A stretch of 64,000 bases of DNA from an uncultured Pseudomonas sp. (GCA_943912755.1 CALTWF010000002.1:86146-150145); one strand, 5' to 3'. Shown: positions 53,256 to 61,982, counted from the first letter of the stretch. The notes: generated from the letters alone by a model not told the origin. Numbers and translations: made by a program.

Positions 53256-54137
53256 ATGCGAATAAAAATCCAAAACTATGAAATCCTAAATTTCGAAAGC
53301 TACAGCTTGATCGGCTCAGAAAAAGGCATCTCACGAGTAAAATCAAAAAAACTGATTGCAGCACTTGAAGAGCTAAAACCAATTTGCGAAAAGCCGATCA
53401 CCCCTGAAACTCTTGAGTCAATTCTTGCCAAACATGACCTTGATAAATCAGCATCCAGCCAACTACATCATCACTTGGCCATAGAGTCCGAAGTACCACC
53501 CCCGTATTTTGATGCCGTATATGTACTTCATGGATGGAAAGAGCTAGAACAGCATACGCTCAGCCTTTTGGATAGCGAAGTGCTCACGCCACTTACTCAC
53601 TTACCACTACAACCCGAAGCTTTAAATAGCATCACCAATGAAAAAAGCCTGATAATACTTCTACCCGGCTCACAGGACATAGGAAAACTGAAGCACACAT
53701 ACTTCGAGATCTCATCCAAACTACCAAAAAGCTTTATTATTTGCGGACACTTTTCTCCCGCCACTTTCACTGTTACCCAACCCTACTCCTCCGACCTAGG
53801 AAACCCATGCCTTTTTTGCTCCCTCAACCGAGCAATAAACTTCGAAACCCAGGCTGATGGAACCTGTGCATGGAGTGCGATATTAAATTTCTGCACATCG
53901 AACTCAGCCGACTTTCAAAAACCTAAACTATCCATACTCCAACACTCTATGGCTGTCGGCCTGATAGCAAAAAAGATAAATATATTCTCATCCTGTGCCA
54001 AACAAAAATTCTTCCAAGACAATATCCTTACCAACTCAACGATCGACCTTAATAGTGGAATCGTAGCAGAAGAGACCTTACCACACTGGCACATGTGCGA
54101 TTGCTTGAGGACTAACAATGACAACTATGCCGCATGA
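53256..54137 (+). CDS. mcbB: McbB-like cyclodehydratase partner (E1-like, zinc)
   Basis: A 293-residue protein; E. coli McbB has 295. AGGA lies 8 bases before the ATG. The zinc-type cysteines are in SSDLGNPCLFCSLNRA (Cys185, Cys188) and PHWHMCDCLR (Cys281, Cys283), in the same places and contexts as McbB (SPDLGTPCHFC and HWQACSCLE). The N-terminal 100 residues would contain the leader-binding (RRE) region, by analogy with the McbBCD structure. It should hold the precursor leader and stimulate McbD. It overlaps the next gene by 20 bases. Confidence 0.88.
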   Translation: MRIKIQNYEILNFESYSLIGSEKGISRVKSKKLIAALEELKPICEKPITPETLESILAKHDLDKSASSQLHHHLAIESEVPPPYFDAVYVLHGWKELEQHTLSLLDSEVLTPLTHLPLQPEALNSITNEKSLIILLPGSQDIGKLKHTYFEISSKLPKSFIICGHFSPATFTVTQPYSSDLGNPCLFCSLNRAINFETQADGTCAWSAILNFCTSNSADFQKPKLSILQHSMAVGLIAKKINIFSSCAKQKFFQDNILTNSTIDLNSGIVAEETLPHWHMCDCLRTNNDNYAA

Positions 54138-54912
54138 CAATTACCTGAGACTTACAGATCATAAAACATATTACGAAACATTAAAATTTCACTCACAAGG
54201 TAACTTCTGCCTGCATCCAGCCACGCAACACCTTACAAAACTACACTCGCTATCAAATAGGGAAATCGAACTACTGTCAGGCAACGAACTTAGGTACAAC
54301 CTTCTTGACGAAGGTATTGTTGCAGATCGAGAAATTCAGCCACTTCCGGAAGACTCATACCTCTTGCGCAATCGGTCTTGTGAGCTCTTCTCCAGTAGGC
54401 CTGTAAAATTCAGCACTCTCACAACGCTGATGTCTCCCCTCGTCGCAATCAAGCCAGACACATACCATCGTGGATATCCCAGCGGCGGCGCGCTTTATCC
54501 GATTGATGTGTTCTGCTGCCGTATAACTCCAAATAGCGAGTTCTGGCCAGAAGACTCAGAAATACTACATCTGCTCCCAAACTCACTAGCGTTCGAAGCT
54601 ATTAAACCCGCTCGCCCTACAACTTACTTAAAAGAAGCAATACTGCCTGCCGGCAGCACAATTGGCACTCCATACTGCGCTCTGATCTACGTGGCCTATC
54701 TACCCAAGACACTTTTCAAATATAAATCTCGCGGCTATCGGCTAGCCTTGATGGAAGTAGGCTCAATGTATATGTTGATTGATCTGCACTGTAAGAAACT
54801 CGGCCTTAAAAACAGGGTATGGTCAGGCTATACCGATCATATGTTGAGTAATGCTCTCTCGATAAACCCGGCGCTTGCACTACCGCTTTGCGTTCAGTTT
54901 ATAGGATATTGA
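54118..54912 (+). CDS. mcbC: McbC-like FMN azoline dehydrogenase
   Basis: A 264-residue SagB-type nitroreductase; E. coli McbC has 272. The start at 54118 has GAGGA six bases ahead. FMN-binding signatures include NRSCELFSSRPV near residue 85 and RGYPSGGALYPID near 118-130. Lys201-Tyr202 in FKYKSRGYRLALMEVG falls exactly where E. coli McbC has its essential Lys201-Tyr202 pair. It should oxidise azolines to thiazoles and oxazoles, and in the E. coli system it forms a complex with McbB and McbD. Confidence 0.9.
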   Translation: MTTMPHDNYLRLTDHKTYYETLKFHSQGNFCLHPATQHLTKLHSLSNREIELLSGNELRYNLLDEGIVADREIQPLPEDSYLLRNRSCELFSSRPVKFSTLTTLMSPLVAIKPDTYHRGYPSGGALYPIDVFCCRITPNSEFWPEDSEILHLLPNSLAFEAIKPARPTTYLKEAILPAGSTIGTPYCALIYVAYLPKTLFKYKSRGYRLALMEVGSMYMLIDLHCKKLGLKNRVWSGYTDHMLSNALSINPALALPLCVQFIGY

Positions 54913-54913
54913 A

Positions 54914-56116
54914 ATGAGATATTTCACCCGATCTTTCAACATTGACCACCCCACAACCGCCCTTTTTCAGCCGGCCTTGCTTCGCCACCATCCGAGTGTT
55001 GTTGAAATAGGCGACTATTGGGAGAGATACGGATCTGGTATTGGCCTGGGTAACAACGCAGCGCTCTCTGGCCTGGGAGAGTATTACGAAAGAAGGCACT
55101 TTTTCTCCGAAGTTTCTTCTCATCGAAAATCCTTATTGAGTGACACATTAGAGGTTCAAGAGGCTATCGACTTCACTCATGCATTGCACCAGACCATGCT
55201 TAGCTCGGAAACTCCCAACTCCCTATCGAATCATATATTTCATAAAACATCAGTCAAGCGACTGTCGAATTTTTCAAATTGCGAAATACCAACTGTCTGC
55301 ATCTCGATAAGTCCAGCCAAGCTAGGGGGGGACAATAATTTCCACCCTGTGCGCGACACCTGTGGCTGTAGCTTTCACTGGAACCTTGAAAGCGCCATAC
55401 TCGGCGCACTCAGAGAATCAATTGAGCGCCAATTCCTTCTGAAGTTCTGGCTAACAAAGAAATGCAACCTAGAATTAAACTTATCTGAATATCACAACAG
55501 ACTAGCCTTATCAGGTGCTCTTCCAATACTTCAGGCTTTAGAGTCTAGCGGAAGCGTGACAGCGCTCGATATTAGCGATGGAAACTTTCCTGGAAAATGC
55601 ATAATTGTCTTATACGGCACCAGCACCCCAGAACATTTTGTGCACTACTGCGCTGGAATGGCATATAGCGATTCAGAAGAGACTGCGCTCGAAAAGTCCA
55701 TCTATGAACTCTGGCAGACCTTCCGTTTCATCAGAAACTTCCACACATTCAATAACGATATAAATAAAATAAAAGACCCATATCTTCGTCACTTCCTTAA
55801 CATCAACACCTATACAACTTACGTTGACATAGCAAAAAATCTGATCACATCAGAAACCAATAGCCGGCTGCCGGCCAAACCAATAAATTCAAACACATTA
55901 ATCAATTCAATCAAGCAAGCCGATATATCAGGCTACATTTACATCAAACCCACAAAAACCGCAAAAAGACCCTATTTTTTCTGCAAATACATTTCACCAA
56001 AAGCATTTATGCATATGAACAATTCCTCCCACCTAAATATCAAGAACAAATATTCTGAAAACTTCATTCACCAGATCGACAAAGCCCGACAAAACGCCAT
56101 GGTGCCCTTCCCATGA
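54914..56116 (+). CDS. mcbD: McbD-like YcaO cyclodehydratase
   Basis: A 400-residue YcaO protein; E. coli McbD has 396. ATP-binding motifs are present in order: Ser52-x3-Glu56-x2-Glu59-Arg60 in LSGLGEYYERRHF, Glu168-x2-Glu171-x-Gln173 in LRESIERQ, and Glu260-x4-Glu265-x2-Gln268 in ALEKSIYELWQ. The chain ends in VPFP, matching the Pro-rich C-terminus used in catalysis by the family. It converts Cys and Ser of the precursor to azolines using ATP. It starts one base after mcbC and its stop overlaps the exporter start. Confidence 0.93.
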   Translation: MRYFTRSFNIDHPTTALFQPALLRHHPSVVEIGDYWERYGSGIGLGNNAALSGLGEYYERRHFFSEVSSHRKSLLSDTLEVQEAIDFTHALHQTMLSSETPNSLSNHIFHKTSVKRLSNFSNCEIPTVCISISPAKLGGDNNFHPVRDTCGCSFHWNLESAILGALRESIERQFLLKFWLTKKCNLELNLSEYHNRLALSGALPILQALESSGSVTALDISDGNFPGKCIIVLYGTSTPEHFVHYCAGMAYSDSEETALEKSIYELWQTFRFIRNFHTFNNDINKIKDPYLRHFLNINTYTTYVDIAKNLITSETNSRLPAKPINSNTLINSIKQADISGYIYIKPTKTAKRPYFFCKYISPKAFMHMNNSSHLNIKNKYSENFIHQIDKARQNAMVPFP

Positions 56117-56853
56117 AATTTGAAAAAACCACAAGAATATCAAGACTCACCACCATATTCCTCCGAGAGCAACTAAGAGAGCCTATCTCCCTGCTTTGGA
56201 CATTGATCTCCCCATGCGCTCTTTTCTATTTCATAACCTACAACAGCGCAACGGCAGGCGTTAACAATGAAAATTATACCCAATCCACCTCGGGCTTTTA
56301 TGCCTATGTCGCCTGCACCGTAGCGTTTTTTGGCGTCGCCTTTTATATTGTCGGGCGAAGAGAAAGTGGATTCATCCGGTCGTTCATTTACACTTCCGAA
56401 GCCAAAACCATATTCCTGACCTCGCATTTGATCTGCTATTTATTAGCTGCGACAGCCTACTGCACAACCTTCTACATCATTACCAAACCCGGATTCGGAC
56501 CGTATAGCTTTACAGAGTTCATCAATACCCTCTACAGATTTCTCATTTGTTTCATCATCTTTTGCTCGCCCGCACTTCTCCTGGCCAACTGCAAACTTAA
56601 ATTCCAAAGTGCCAATACAGTCATATCGATTTTGATTTTCACAATGATCCTCCTGGCATTGCTCACACCCAAAACCAATAGCCAGGTACTCGAAGCAATA
56701 AGCATTGCCAATATCTTCTCGATTTCAAAAAGCATAATGGACGGCAGTACTCGTGCAGAACCCACTCTGATAGTGGCCAGCCTGGTACTCAGCCTTACAC
56801 TTGCCATGACCTCGGCAAAGCTAAGAATCAACCCCGTATGGAGCAGATACTGA
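56113..56853 (+). CDS. mcbE: McbE-like ABC-2 exporter permease
   Basis: A 246-residue membrane protein (E. coli McbE 241) starting in a 4-base overlap with mcbD. Six hydrophobic segments are seen, e.g. ISLLWTLISPCALFYFITY, YVACTVAFFGVAFYIVG, FLICFIIFCSPALLLAN and LIVASLVLSLTLAMT. The cytoplasmic RESGFIRSFIYT loop is typical of ABC-2 permeases. With the ATPase below it should export the mature microcin, and in the E. coli system this export also contributes to self-protection. Confidence 0.88.
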   Translation: MKFEKTTRISRLTTIFLREQLREPISLLWTLISPCALFYFITYNSATAGVNNENYTQSTSGFYAYVACTVAFFGVAFYIVGRRESGFIRSFIYTSEAKTIFLTSHLICYLLAATAYCTTFYIITKPGFGPYSFTEFINTLYRFLICFIIFCSPALLLANCKLKFQSANTVISILIFTMILLALLTPKTNSQVLEAISIANIFSISKSIMDGSTRAEPTLIVASLVLSLTLAMTSAKLRINPVWSRY

Positions 56854-57557
56854 TGGTCGCGATAAAGGCTGAGTCCTTGTCACTAAAAATCAAGGACAAA
56901 GTACTATTTCACAAAGCAAATATTGTGATTAAAAAAAGGGAAATAACCGGAATCATTGGAAAAAATGGCGCAGGGAAAACTACATTCTTTGATTTGCTAT
57001 GTGCCGTTCGACTGCCCGATCAGGGTAGATTACATAACTTCACGAAGCAGCACTCCTATCTGTCGCAAACACTGGGAATGCCTGCAGGCTTGTCGATGAA
57101 GGAGATTTACGAAATGACTGGATCTCTACTATGCGGGCGAATGCCCTCCATCACCGATACCACAAAGCTATTTGAAGAGTGGGACATACGCCTTGCAGAA
57201 AAATTCGCTGAAATGCTCAAAAAGCGCCCTAGCCATTGCAGCTATGGAGAGATCCGATTTTTCTTCACTCTTTCGCTGATTTCATTCTCAAAAGAGCTGC
57301 TGATTCTCGATGAGCCCACCGCTGGCGTAGACCCCGAGTATCGTCATTACATCTGGGAGTTCCTCAAAAAAGCCCGTGATAACGACACTACAATCATCGT
57401 GTCATCGCACAACATTCAAGAAATCTGTGAACATTGCGACAGCTTTCATCTAATTCATAAAAACCAATTCTTCAAATTCAACAGTGCACAAGAGTTCTTG
57501 ATGACTTTTGGTGGCACGACGCTGGATGATGCTTTTATAGCTAGCACTAATCACTGA
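56853..57557 (+). CDS. mcbF: McbF-like ABC exporter ATPase
   Basis: I choose ATG 56853 (GGAG nine bases before, TGATG overlap with mcbE), giving 234 residues; ATG 56838 is the other option. Walker A is IIGKNGAGKTTFF at about 34-46, Walker B is LLILDEPTAGVDP and the H-loop is SSHNIQEI. The signature loop reads CSYGEIRFFF, not LSGGQ, so it is unusual. It powers McbE. A GC hairpin follows its stop. Confidence 0.9.
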   Translation: MVAIKAESLSLKIKDKVLFHKANIVIKKREITGIIGKNGAGKTTFFDLLCAVRLPDQGRLHNFTKQHSYLSQTLGMPAGLSMKEIYEMTGSLLCGRMPSITDTTKLFEEWDIRLAEKFAEMLKKRPSHCSYGEIRFFFTLSLISFSKELLILDEPTAGVDPEYRHYIWEFLKKARDNDTTIIVSSHNIQEICEHCDSFHLIHKNQFFKFNSAQEFLMTFGGTTLDDAFIASTNH

Positions 57558-57562
57558 AATCA

Positions 57563-57599
57563 GCGGCTCCAGAATTCATTTCGATCAGGGAGCCGCCTT
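57563..57599 (+). terminator. Hairpin after the microcin operon
   Basis: GCGGCTCC (57563-57570) pairs with GGAGCCGC (57589-57596) around an 18-base loop, then CTTA. It is probably the operon terminator, though the T-run is weak. Confidence 0.6.
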
Positions 57600-57605
57600 A
57601 CCAAC

Positions 57606-57893
57606 CTAAAGCCCACCCGAAGCCTGAACCCCAACCCCAAGCACCGTCAGCACCGACAACGGCAACAGCACCGTATCCAGCACCATGCTCCCCGGCAGGT
57701 CCAGGCCCGGGTATTTCGGGGCCTCGGCGCCAAAACGGTCCTCGGCGCAACAGCCACCCTGCAGCGCGTACAGGTCCAGCCGCGTCCCCGAGTACACCAC
57801 CGGCGCTCCCGGCATGGCCGCGTCCAGCGTGCGCACCGTGGCGCAGCCGGTCGCGCAGAGCACCACCAGCAGCGCGAACACCACGGACTTCAC
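57606..57893 (-). CDS. YceK/YidQ-like lipoprotein (intact copy)
   Basis: A 95-residue lipoprotein from GTG 57893, inside the ubiX stop region. The signal peptide ends in the lipobox LCATGC, followed by GAPVVYSGTRLDLYALQGGC and LPGSMVLDTVLLPLSV, typical of the YceK family (DUF1375). The gene directly follows ubiX, as a native small envelope gene would, and is duplicated at the far side of the microcin island. Its role is unknown. Confidence 0.85.
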   Translation of the reverse strand: MKSVVFALLVVLCATGCATVRTLDAAMPGAPVVYSGTRLDLYALQGGCCAEDRFGAEAPKYPGLDLPGSMVLDTVLLPLSVLTVLGVGVQASGGL

Positions 57894-57953
57894 TCTTCGC
57901 CACCGAAATGATGCTCGCCCCAACGGGGCAGCATGTCCTGGGGGATGTTCAGC
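57648..57953 (+). repeat. Right direct repeat flanking the microcin island
   Basis: Partner of 52190-52495 at a constant offset of 5458 bases. On this side the sequence continues into complete ubiX; the copy is therefore the one that keeps the gene junction intact. Confidence 0.95.
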
Positions 57954-58519
57954 AGGTTGAGGATGCGCGCCACCACGAAGTCCACCAGGTCATCGATGGT
58001 CTGCGGCTGGTGATAGAAGCCGGGCGCGGCCGGCAGGATGACTGCACCCATCTGCGACAGCTTGAGCATGTTTTCCAGGTGGATAGTGGAGAACGGTGCT
58101 TCGCGCGGCACCAGGATCAGCTGGCGGCGCTCCTTCAGGGTGACGTCCGCCGCGCGCTCGATCAGGTTGTTGCAGGCGCCAGTGGCGATCGCCGACAAGG
58201 TTCCGGTAGAGCACGGCACCACCACCATCGCCGCCGGCGCGCCAGAACCCGAGGCCACCGGCGACATCCAGTCTTCCTTGCCATACACGCGGATCTGCCC
58301 GGCCGAGGCACCGGTATATTCGGTGAGGAAAGCCTGCATCCCCTGGGGCTTGGCAGGCAGTACCACGTCGGTCTCGGTGGACATCACCAGCTGCGCCGCC
58401 TTGGAAATCAGGAAGTGCACCTCGCGGTCCTCGCGCACCAGGCAATCCAGCAGGCGCAGGCCATACTGCGCCCCGGACGCGCCGGTCATGGCCAGGGTGA
58501 TGCGCTCCGGCCCGCTCAT
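57890..58519 (-). CDS. ubiX: Flavin prenyltransferase UbiX
   Basis: A 209-residue flavoprotein that makes prenyl-FMN for UbiD decarboxylase in ubiquinone synthesis. MTGASGAQYGLRLLDCLV opens it; PCSTGTLSAIATGACNNLIE, VPREAPFSTIHLENMLKLSQ and PAAPGFYHQPQTI are family hallmarks. It overlaps the mpl stop by the ATGA pair and is followed directly by the YceK-like gene. Its last 64 bases exist a second time at 52432-52495. Confidence 0.97.
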   Translation of the reverse strand: MSGPERITLAMTGASGAQYGLRLLDCLVREDREVHFLISKAAQLVMSTETDVVLPAKPQGMQAFLTEYTGASAGQIRVYGKEDWMSPVASGSGAPAAMVVVPCSTGTLSAIATGACNNLIERAADVTLKERRQLILVPREAPFSTIHLENMLKLSQMGAVILPAAPGFYHQPQTIDDLVDFVVARILNLLNIPQDMLPRWGEHHFGGEE

Positions 58520-59868
58520 CCGCGCAGCGCCTCGGCCAGCTTGCCGTGCAGGCCGCCGAAGCCGCCGTTGCTCATGATCACCACCTGGGTGCCGGCACGA
58601 GCCTGGCCCTTGACCCGCTCGATGATGGCTTCGAGGCTGTCGGCGACCACCGCCGGAACCGTGCATTGAGCAGCTGTCGCGGCCAGGTCCCAACCAAGAT
58701 TGGGCGGCGCGTACCAGATCACCTGGTCGGCGTCCTTGACGCTTTCCGGCAGGCCGTCGCGGTGGGCACCGAGCTTCATGGAGTTGGAGCGCGGTTCGAT
58801 CACCGCGATCACCGGGGCATCGCCGACGCGCTTGCGCAGGCCGTCGAGGGTGGTGGCGATGGCGGTCGGGTGATGGGCGAAGTCGTCGTAGATGGTGATG
58901 CCCTGGACTTCGGCGACCTTCTCCATGCGCCGCTTGACGCTTCTGAAGGCACTCAGGGCGGCGATGCCCAGCTCCGCCGCGACACCGACATGCCGCGCCG
59001 CCGCCAGGGTGGCCAGGGCATTGGCGACGTTGTGCTGGCCGGTCAGTTCCCACTCGACCACACCCTGCACCTCGCCATCGAAACTCACTTCGAAACGCGA
59101 GCCGTCTTCGCTGAGCAGGCGCACTTGCCACTGACCGCCAGCGCCGGTGGTCTGCACCGGGGTCCAGCAGCCCATGTCGAGGACGCGCTTGATCGCCGGT
59201 TCGGTGGTCGGGTGGATGACCAGGCCTTCGCTCGGGATGGTCCGCACCAGATGGTGGAACTGCCGCTCGATCGCCGCCAGGTCGGGGAAGATGTCCGCGT
59301 GATCGAATTCGAGGTTGTTGAGGATCGCGGTGCGCGGGCGGTAGTGGACGAACTTCGAGCGCTTGTCGAAGAAGGCGCTGTCGTATTCGTCGGCCTCGAC
59401 CACGAAGAATGGCGTTCCGCCGAGACGCGCCGACACCGAGAAGTTCTGCGGTACGCCGCCGATGAGGAAGCCCGGGCTCATCCCGGCATGCTCCAGGACC
59501 CAGGCCAGCATGCTGCTGGTGGTGGTCTTGCCGTGGGTGCCGGCCACCGCCAGCACCCAGCGCCCTTGCAGCACGTGGTCGGCCAGCCATTGCGGGCCGG
59601 AAACGTAGGGCAGGCCCTTGTTCAATACATATTCCACCGCCGGGTTGCCCCGCGACAGCGCGTTGCCGATCACCACCAGGTCGGGGGCCGGGTCCAGTTG
59701 CGCCGGGTCATAACCCTGGGTCAGGGCGATGCCCTGGGCTTCGAGCTGGGTGCTCATGGGCGGATAGACGTTGGCATCGGAGCCGGTGACATGGTGGCCG
59801 AGCTCCTTGGCCAGTACTGCCAGCGAGCCCATGAAAGTGCCACAGATACCAAGAATATGAATGTGCAT
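58516..59868 (-). CDS. mpl: Murein tripeptide ligase Mpl
   Basis: I start this at ATG 59868 (MHIHILGICG), giving 450 residues. It ligates recycled L-Ala-gamma-D-Glu-meso-DAP to UDP-MurNAc. The Mur-ligase features are ILGICGTFMGSLAVLAKELG, GTHGKTTTSSMLAW for ATP, DEYDSAFFDKRSKFVHYRP and YDDFAHHPTAI. It overlaps ubiX by 4 bases. The role ties in with the carboxypeptidase and transglycosylases found earlier in the window. Confidence 0.97.
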   Translation of the reverse strand: MHIHILGICGTFMGSLAVLAKELGHHVTGSDANVYPPMSTQLEAQGIALTQGYDPAQLDPAPDLVVIGNALSRGNPAVEYVLNKGLPYVSGPQWLADHVLQGRWVLAVAGTHGKTTTSSMLAWVLEHAGMSPGFLIGGVPQNFSVSARLGGTPFFVVEADEYDSAFFDKRSKFVHYRPRTAILNNLEFDHADIFPDLAAIERQFHHLVRTIPSEGLVIHPTTEPAIKRVLDMGCWTPVQTTGAGGQWQVRLLSEDGSRFEVSFDGEVQGVVEWELTGQHNVANALATLAAARHVGVAAELGIAALSAFRSVKRRMEKVAEVQGITIYDDFAHHPTAIATTLDGLRKRVGDAPVIAVIEPRSNSMKLGAHRDGLPESVKDADQVIWYAPPNLGWDLAATAAQCTVPAVVADSLEAIIERVKGQARAGTQVVIMSNGGFGGLHGKLAEALRG

Positions 59869-59934
59869 GGTCAACCTCGGGAAACGTGCAGGCAGGGTAG
59901 CCCAGGGGGGGAAAAATCTCACCCTGTGTTTGCC

Positions 59935-61857
59935 TCAGGCACCCTTGGACAAGCCGTGCTTGCGCAGTTTCCGATACAAGGTGTTGCGGCTCACTCCAAG
60001 CTGCGCCGCGACCTGGGTCATGTGCCAGCGCTTCTCCTCCAGAACCGCCAGCAAGGCCCGGCGTTCGGCGTCGTCCAGCGGGCAAGGGGAGTTATCCACA
60101 GGGGCGGCGGATTCGCTCTTCGCCGGCGGCGCATTGCGCACCAGCGCCGGCAGATCCTGCACGCCGATACCGCCGTCCTCGCACAAGGCCACCAGCGTGC
60201 GCAGCACATTGCGCAACTGGCGCACGTTACCCGGCCAGGGGAAGTCCAGCAGCAACCGGCGCGCTGCCGGATCGAGACATACCGGCTGCCGGCCAGCTTC
60301 CTCGGCGAGGATGAAATCGAGCAACTGCGCCTTGTCACTGCGCTCGCGCAGGGCCGGCAGGGCGACTTCCAGGCCATTGAGCCGGTAATACAGGTCTTCC
60401 CGGAAGCTGCCGTCGGCGACCCGGTCCAGCAGATTGCGGTGGGTGGCGCTGATGATCCGCACATCGACGGCCTGCGGCTCGCCACCGATCGGCACCACCT
60501 GGCGCTCTTCCAGCACCCGCAGCAGGCGGGTCTGCAGCGCCAGCGGCATGTCGCCGATCTCGTCCAGCAGCAGGGTGCCGCCGTCGGCCTGCTGCAACTT
60601 GCCGCGCATGCCTTCCTTGCGCGCCCCGGTAAAGCTGCCGCCGCGATAACCGAACAGCTCGCTTTCGATCAGGCTTTCCGGAATCGACGCGCAGTTGAGC
60701 GCGACGAACGGCTTGCCGGCGCGCTGGCTGGCCTGATGCACGGCCTTGGCGAAGGCTTCCTTGCCGGAGCCGGTCTCGCCATTGAGCAGCAGCGGCACAT
60801 CGCGCTCGAACACCCGCAAGGCGCGGCGGAAGTCGTGCTGCAGGGCCGGGTCGAGCAGGCAGATGCCCGCCCCCTTGGCTTCGCGCGCAGGCGCGTCGAG
60901 CACCGGCTTCGGCAAGCTGCGCGCCTGCTGCCCGCGCACGCTGGCGAACAGTTGCCGGCCATCACGGCTGCGCAGCGGCCAACTGGTGCTGGCCAACGCG
61001 GTGGCACGGCCGAGCAGTTCATCCAGACGGCAGTCGAAGAACATCTCCACCGACTGCCCGAGCAGGCCGCCACGCCGATTGCCCAGCAGGTTCAGGGCGC
61101 TCTGGTTGACCGCGCAGATCCGCCCGTCGCCATCGAATGCCAGCAACCCCTCGCTGAACAGCCCGACCGACTCGGCCTGCAAATGAAAGCGCAGCAACCA
61201 GTGGTTTTCGAAACAACGCAGGAAATAGCAGCTCTCGATCATCTTCGCCGAGAGGTTGACCAGGGCCATGGTGTGGAACTGGCTCTGGCGCGAGACATCG
61301 GCCCGCGCCGAGGACACGTCGAGCACCGCCAGCAGATCGCCATGAGGGTCGAACACCGGGCTCGCCGAGCACGTCAGCCCGGTGTGGCGGCCGCGGAAGT
61401 GTTCATCCTGGTGAATGGTCAGGGCCTGGCGCTCCACCAGGCAGGTGCCGATGCCATTGGTGCCTTCCCGCGCCTCGCTCCAGTCGGCCCCCAGCCACAG
61501 CCCGGCGCGCTCGAAGATGCGCCGCTCGCTGGGCGCGGTGACGCAATTGAGGATAACCCCGCGGGCATCGGTCAGCAGCACGGCGTGACCGGCCCCGGAG
61601 AGCTGCTGGTGCAGGCTGTTCATCTCGCCATCGGCGATCTGCAGCACCTGGTGCAGGCGGTCGCGGCTCTCCAGCACGCGCTCGTGTTCGAGCACCGTCG
61701 GCGCCACCGCGAGGGCCGGGTCGAGGTGGTAGTCCTCCAGGCAGCGCAGCCAGGAGCGGGCGATCGACGGGTCGCTGCCAGGGCCCTGCAAGCCGCCCTT
61801 GCCCTGGGTCACCGTCAGCACTTGCCGGGCGTGCCGGCTGAGATGATTACCCTGCAC
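59935..61857 (-). CDS. AcoR-like sigma-54-dependent activator
   Basis: A 640-residue enhancer-binding protein: an N-terminal GAF-type domain (VLLTDARGVILNC, GTNGIGTCLVERQA), a PAS-like segment (about 215-300), an AAA+ core (LLNGETGSGKEAFAKAV, ESELFGYRGGSFTGARKEG, GGTLLLDEIGDMPL) and a Fis-type HTH (MTQVAAQLGVSRNTLYRKLR). GAFTGA reads GSFTGA here, a tolerated variant. It is divergent from the aldehyde dehydrogenase, whose promoter is of sigma-54 type, so it should activate that gene in response to an alcohol, amine or aldehyde. Confidence 0.92.
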   Translation of the reverse strand: MQGNHLSRHARQVLTVTQGKGGLQGPGSDPSIARSWLRCLEDYHLDPALAVAPTVLEHERVLESRDRLHQVLQIADGEMNSLHQQLSGAGHAVLLTDARGVILNCVTAPSERRIFERAGLWLGADWSEAREGTNGIGTCLVERQALTIHQDEHFRGRHTGLTCSASPVFDPHGDLLAVLDVSSARADVSRQSQFHTMALVNLSAKMIESCYFLRCFENHWLLRFHLQAESVGLFSEGLLAFDGDGRICAVNQSALNLLGNRRGGLLGQSVEMFFDCRLDELLGRATALASTSWPLRSRDGRQLFASVRGQQARSLPKPVLDAPAREAKGAGICLLDPALQHDFRRALRVFERDVPLLLNGETGSGKEAFAKAVHQASQRAGKPFVALNCASIPESLIESELFGYRGGSFTGARKEGMRGKLQQADGGTLLLDEIGDMPLALQTRLLRVLEERQVVPIGGEPQAVDVRIISATHRNLLDRVADGSFREDLYYRLNGLEVALPALRERSDKAQLLDFILAEEAGRQPVCLDPAARRLLLDFPWPGNVRQLRNVLRTLVALCEDGGIGVQDLPALVRNAPPAKSESAAPVDNSPCPLDDAERRALLAVLEEKRWHMTQVAAQLGVSRNTLYRKLRKHGLSKGA

Positions 61858-61926
61858 TTTTTATTGTTCTCCGCGGGTCAGAGAAAGCCAGCATCCTCCA
61901 GGCGCTGGCCCTTTGCAATGCCGGCT

Positions 61927-61982
61927 TGACCGCCGGGTCACGGGCTGTACCGCCAGCGGCACAAAGTGTCACCCAGGGTGTA
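61927..61982 (+). promoter_or_regulatory. Candidate upstream activator sites (three palindromes)
   Basis: TGACCGCCGGGTCA (61927-61940), TGTACCGCCAGCGGCACA (61946-61963) and TGTCACCCAGGGTGTA (61967-61982) are adjacent dyads about 80-130 bases upstream of the sigma-54 promoter, the right range for an enhancer-binding protein. They do not match one perfect consensus. Confidence 0.5.

Noticed and set aside
52190..57953. Transposon with target-site duplication
   Set aside because: Repeats are 306 bases and contain genes; there are no terminal inverted repeats or transposase.
58546..61929. Very long plus-strand frame opposite mpl and the activator gene
   Set aside because: Shadow of GC-rich coding on the other strand; Gln/His/Gly-rich composition, no domains. 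Same holds for long frames opposite hrpB and leuS.
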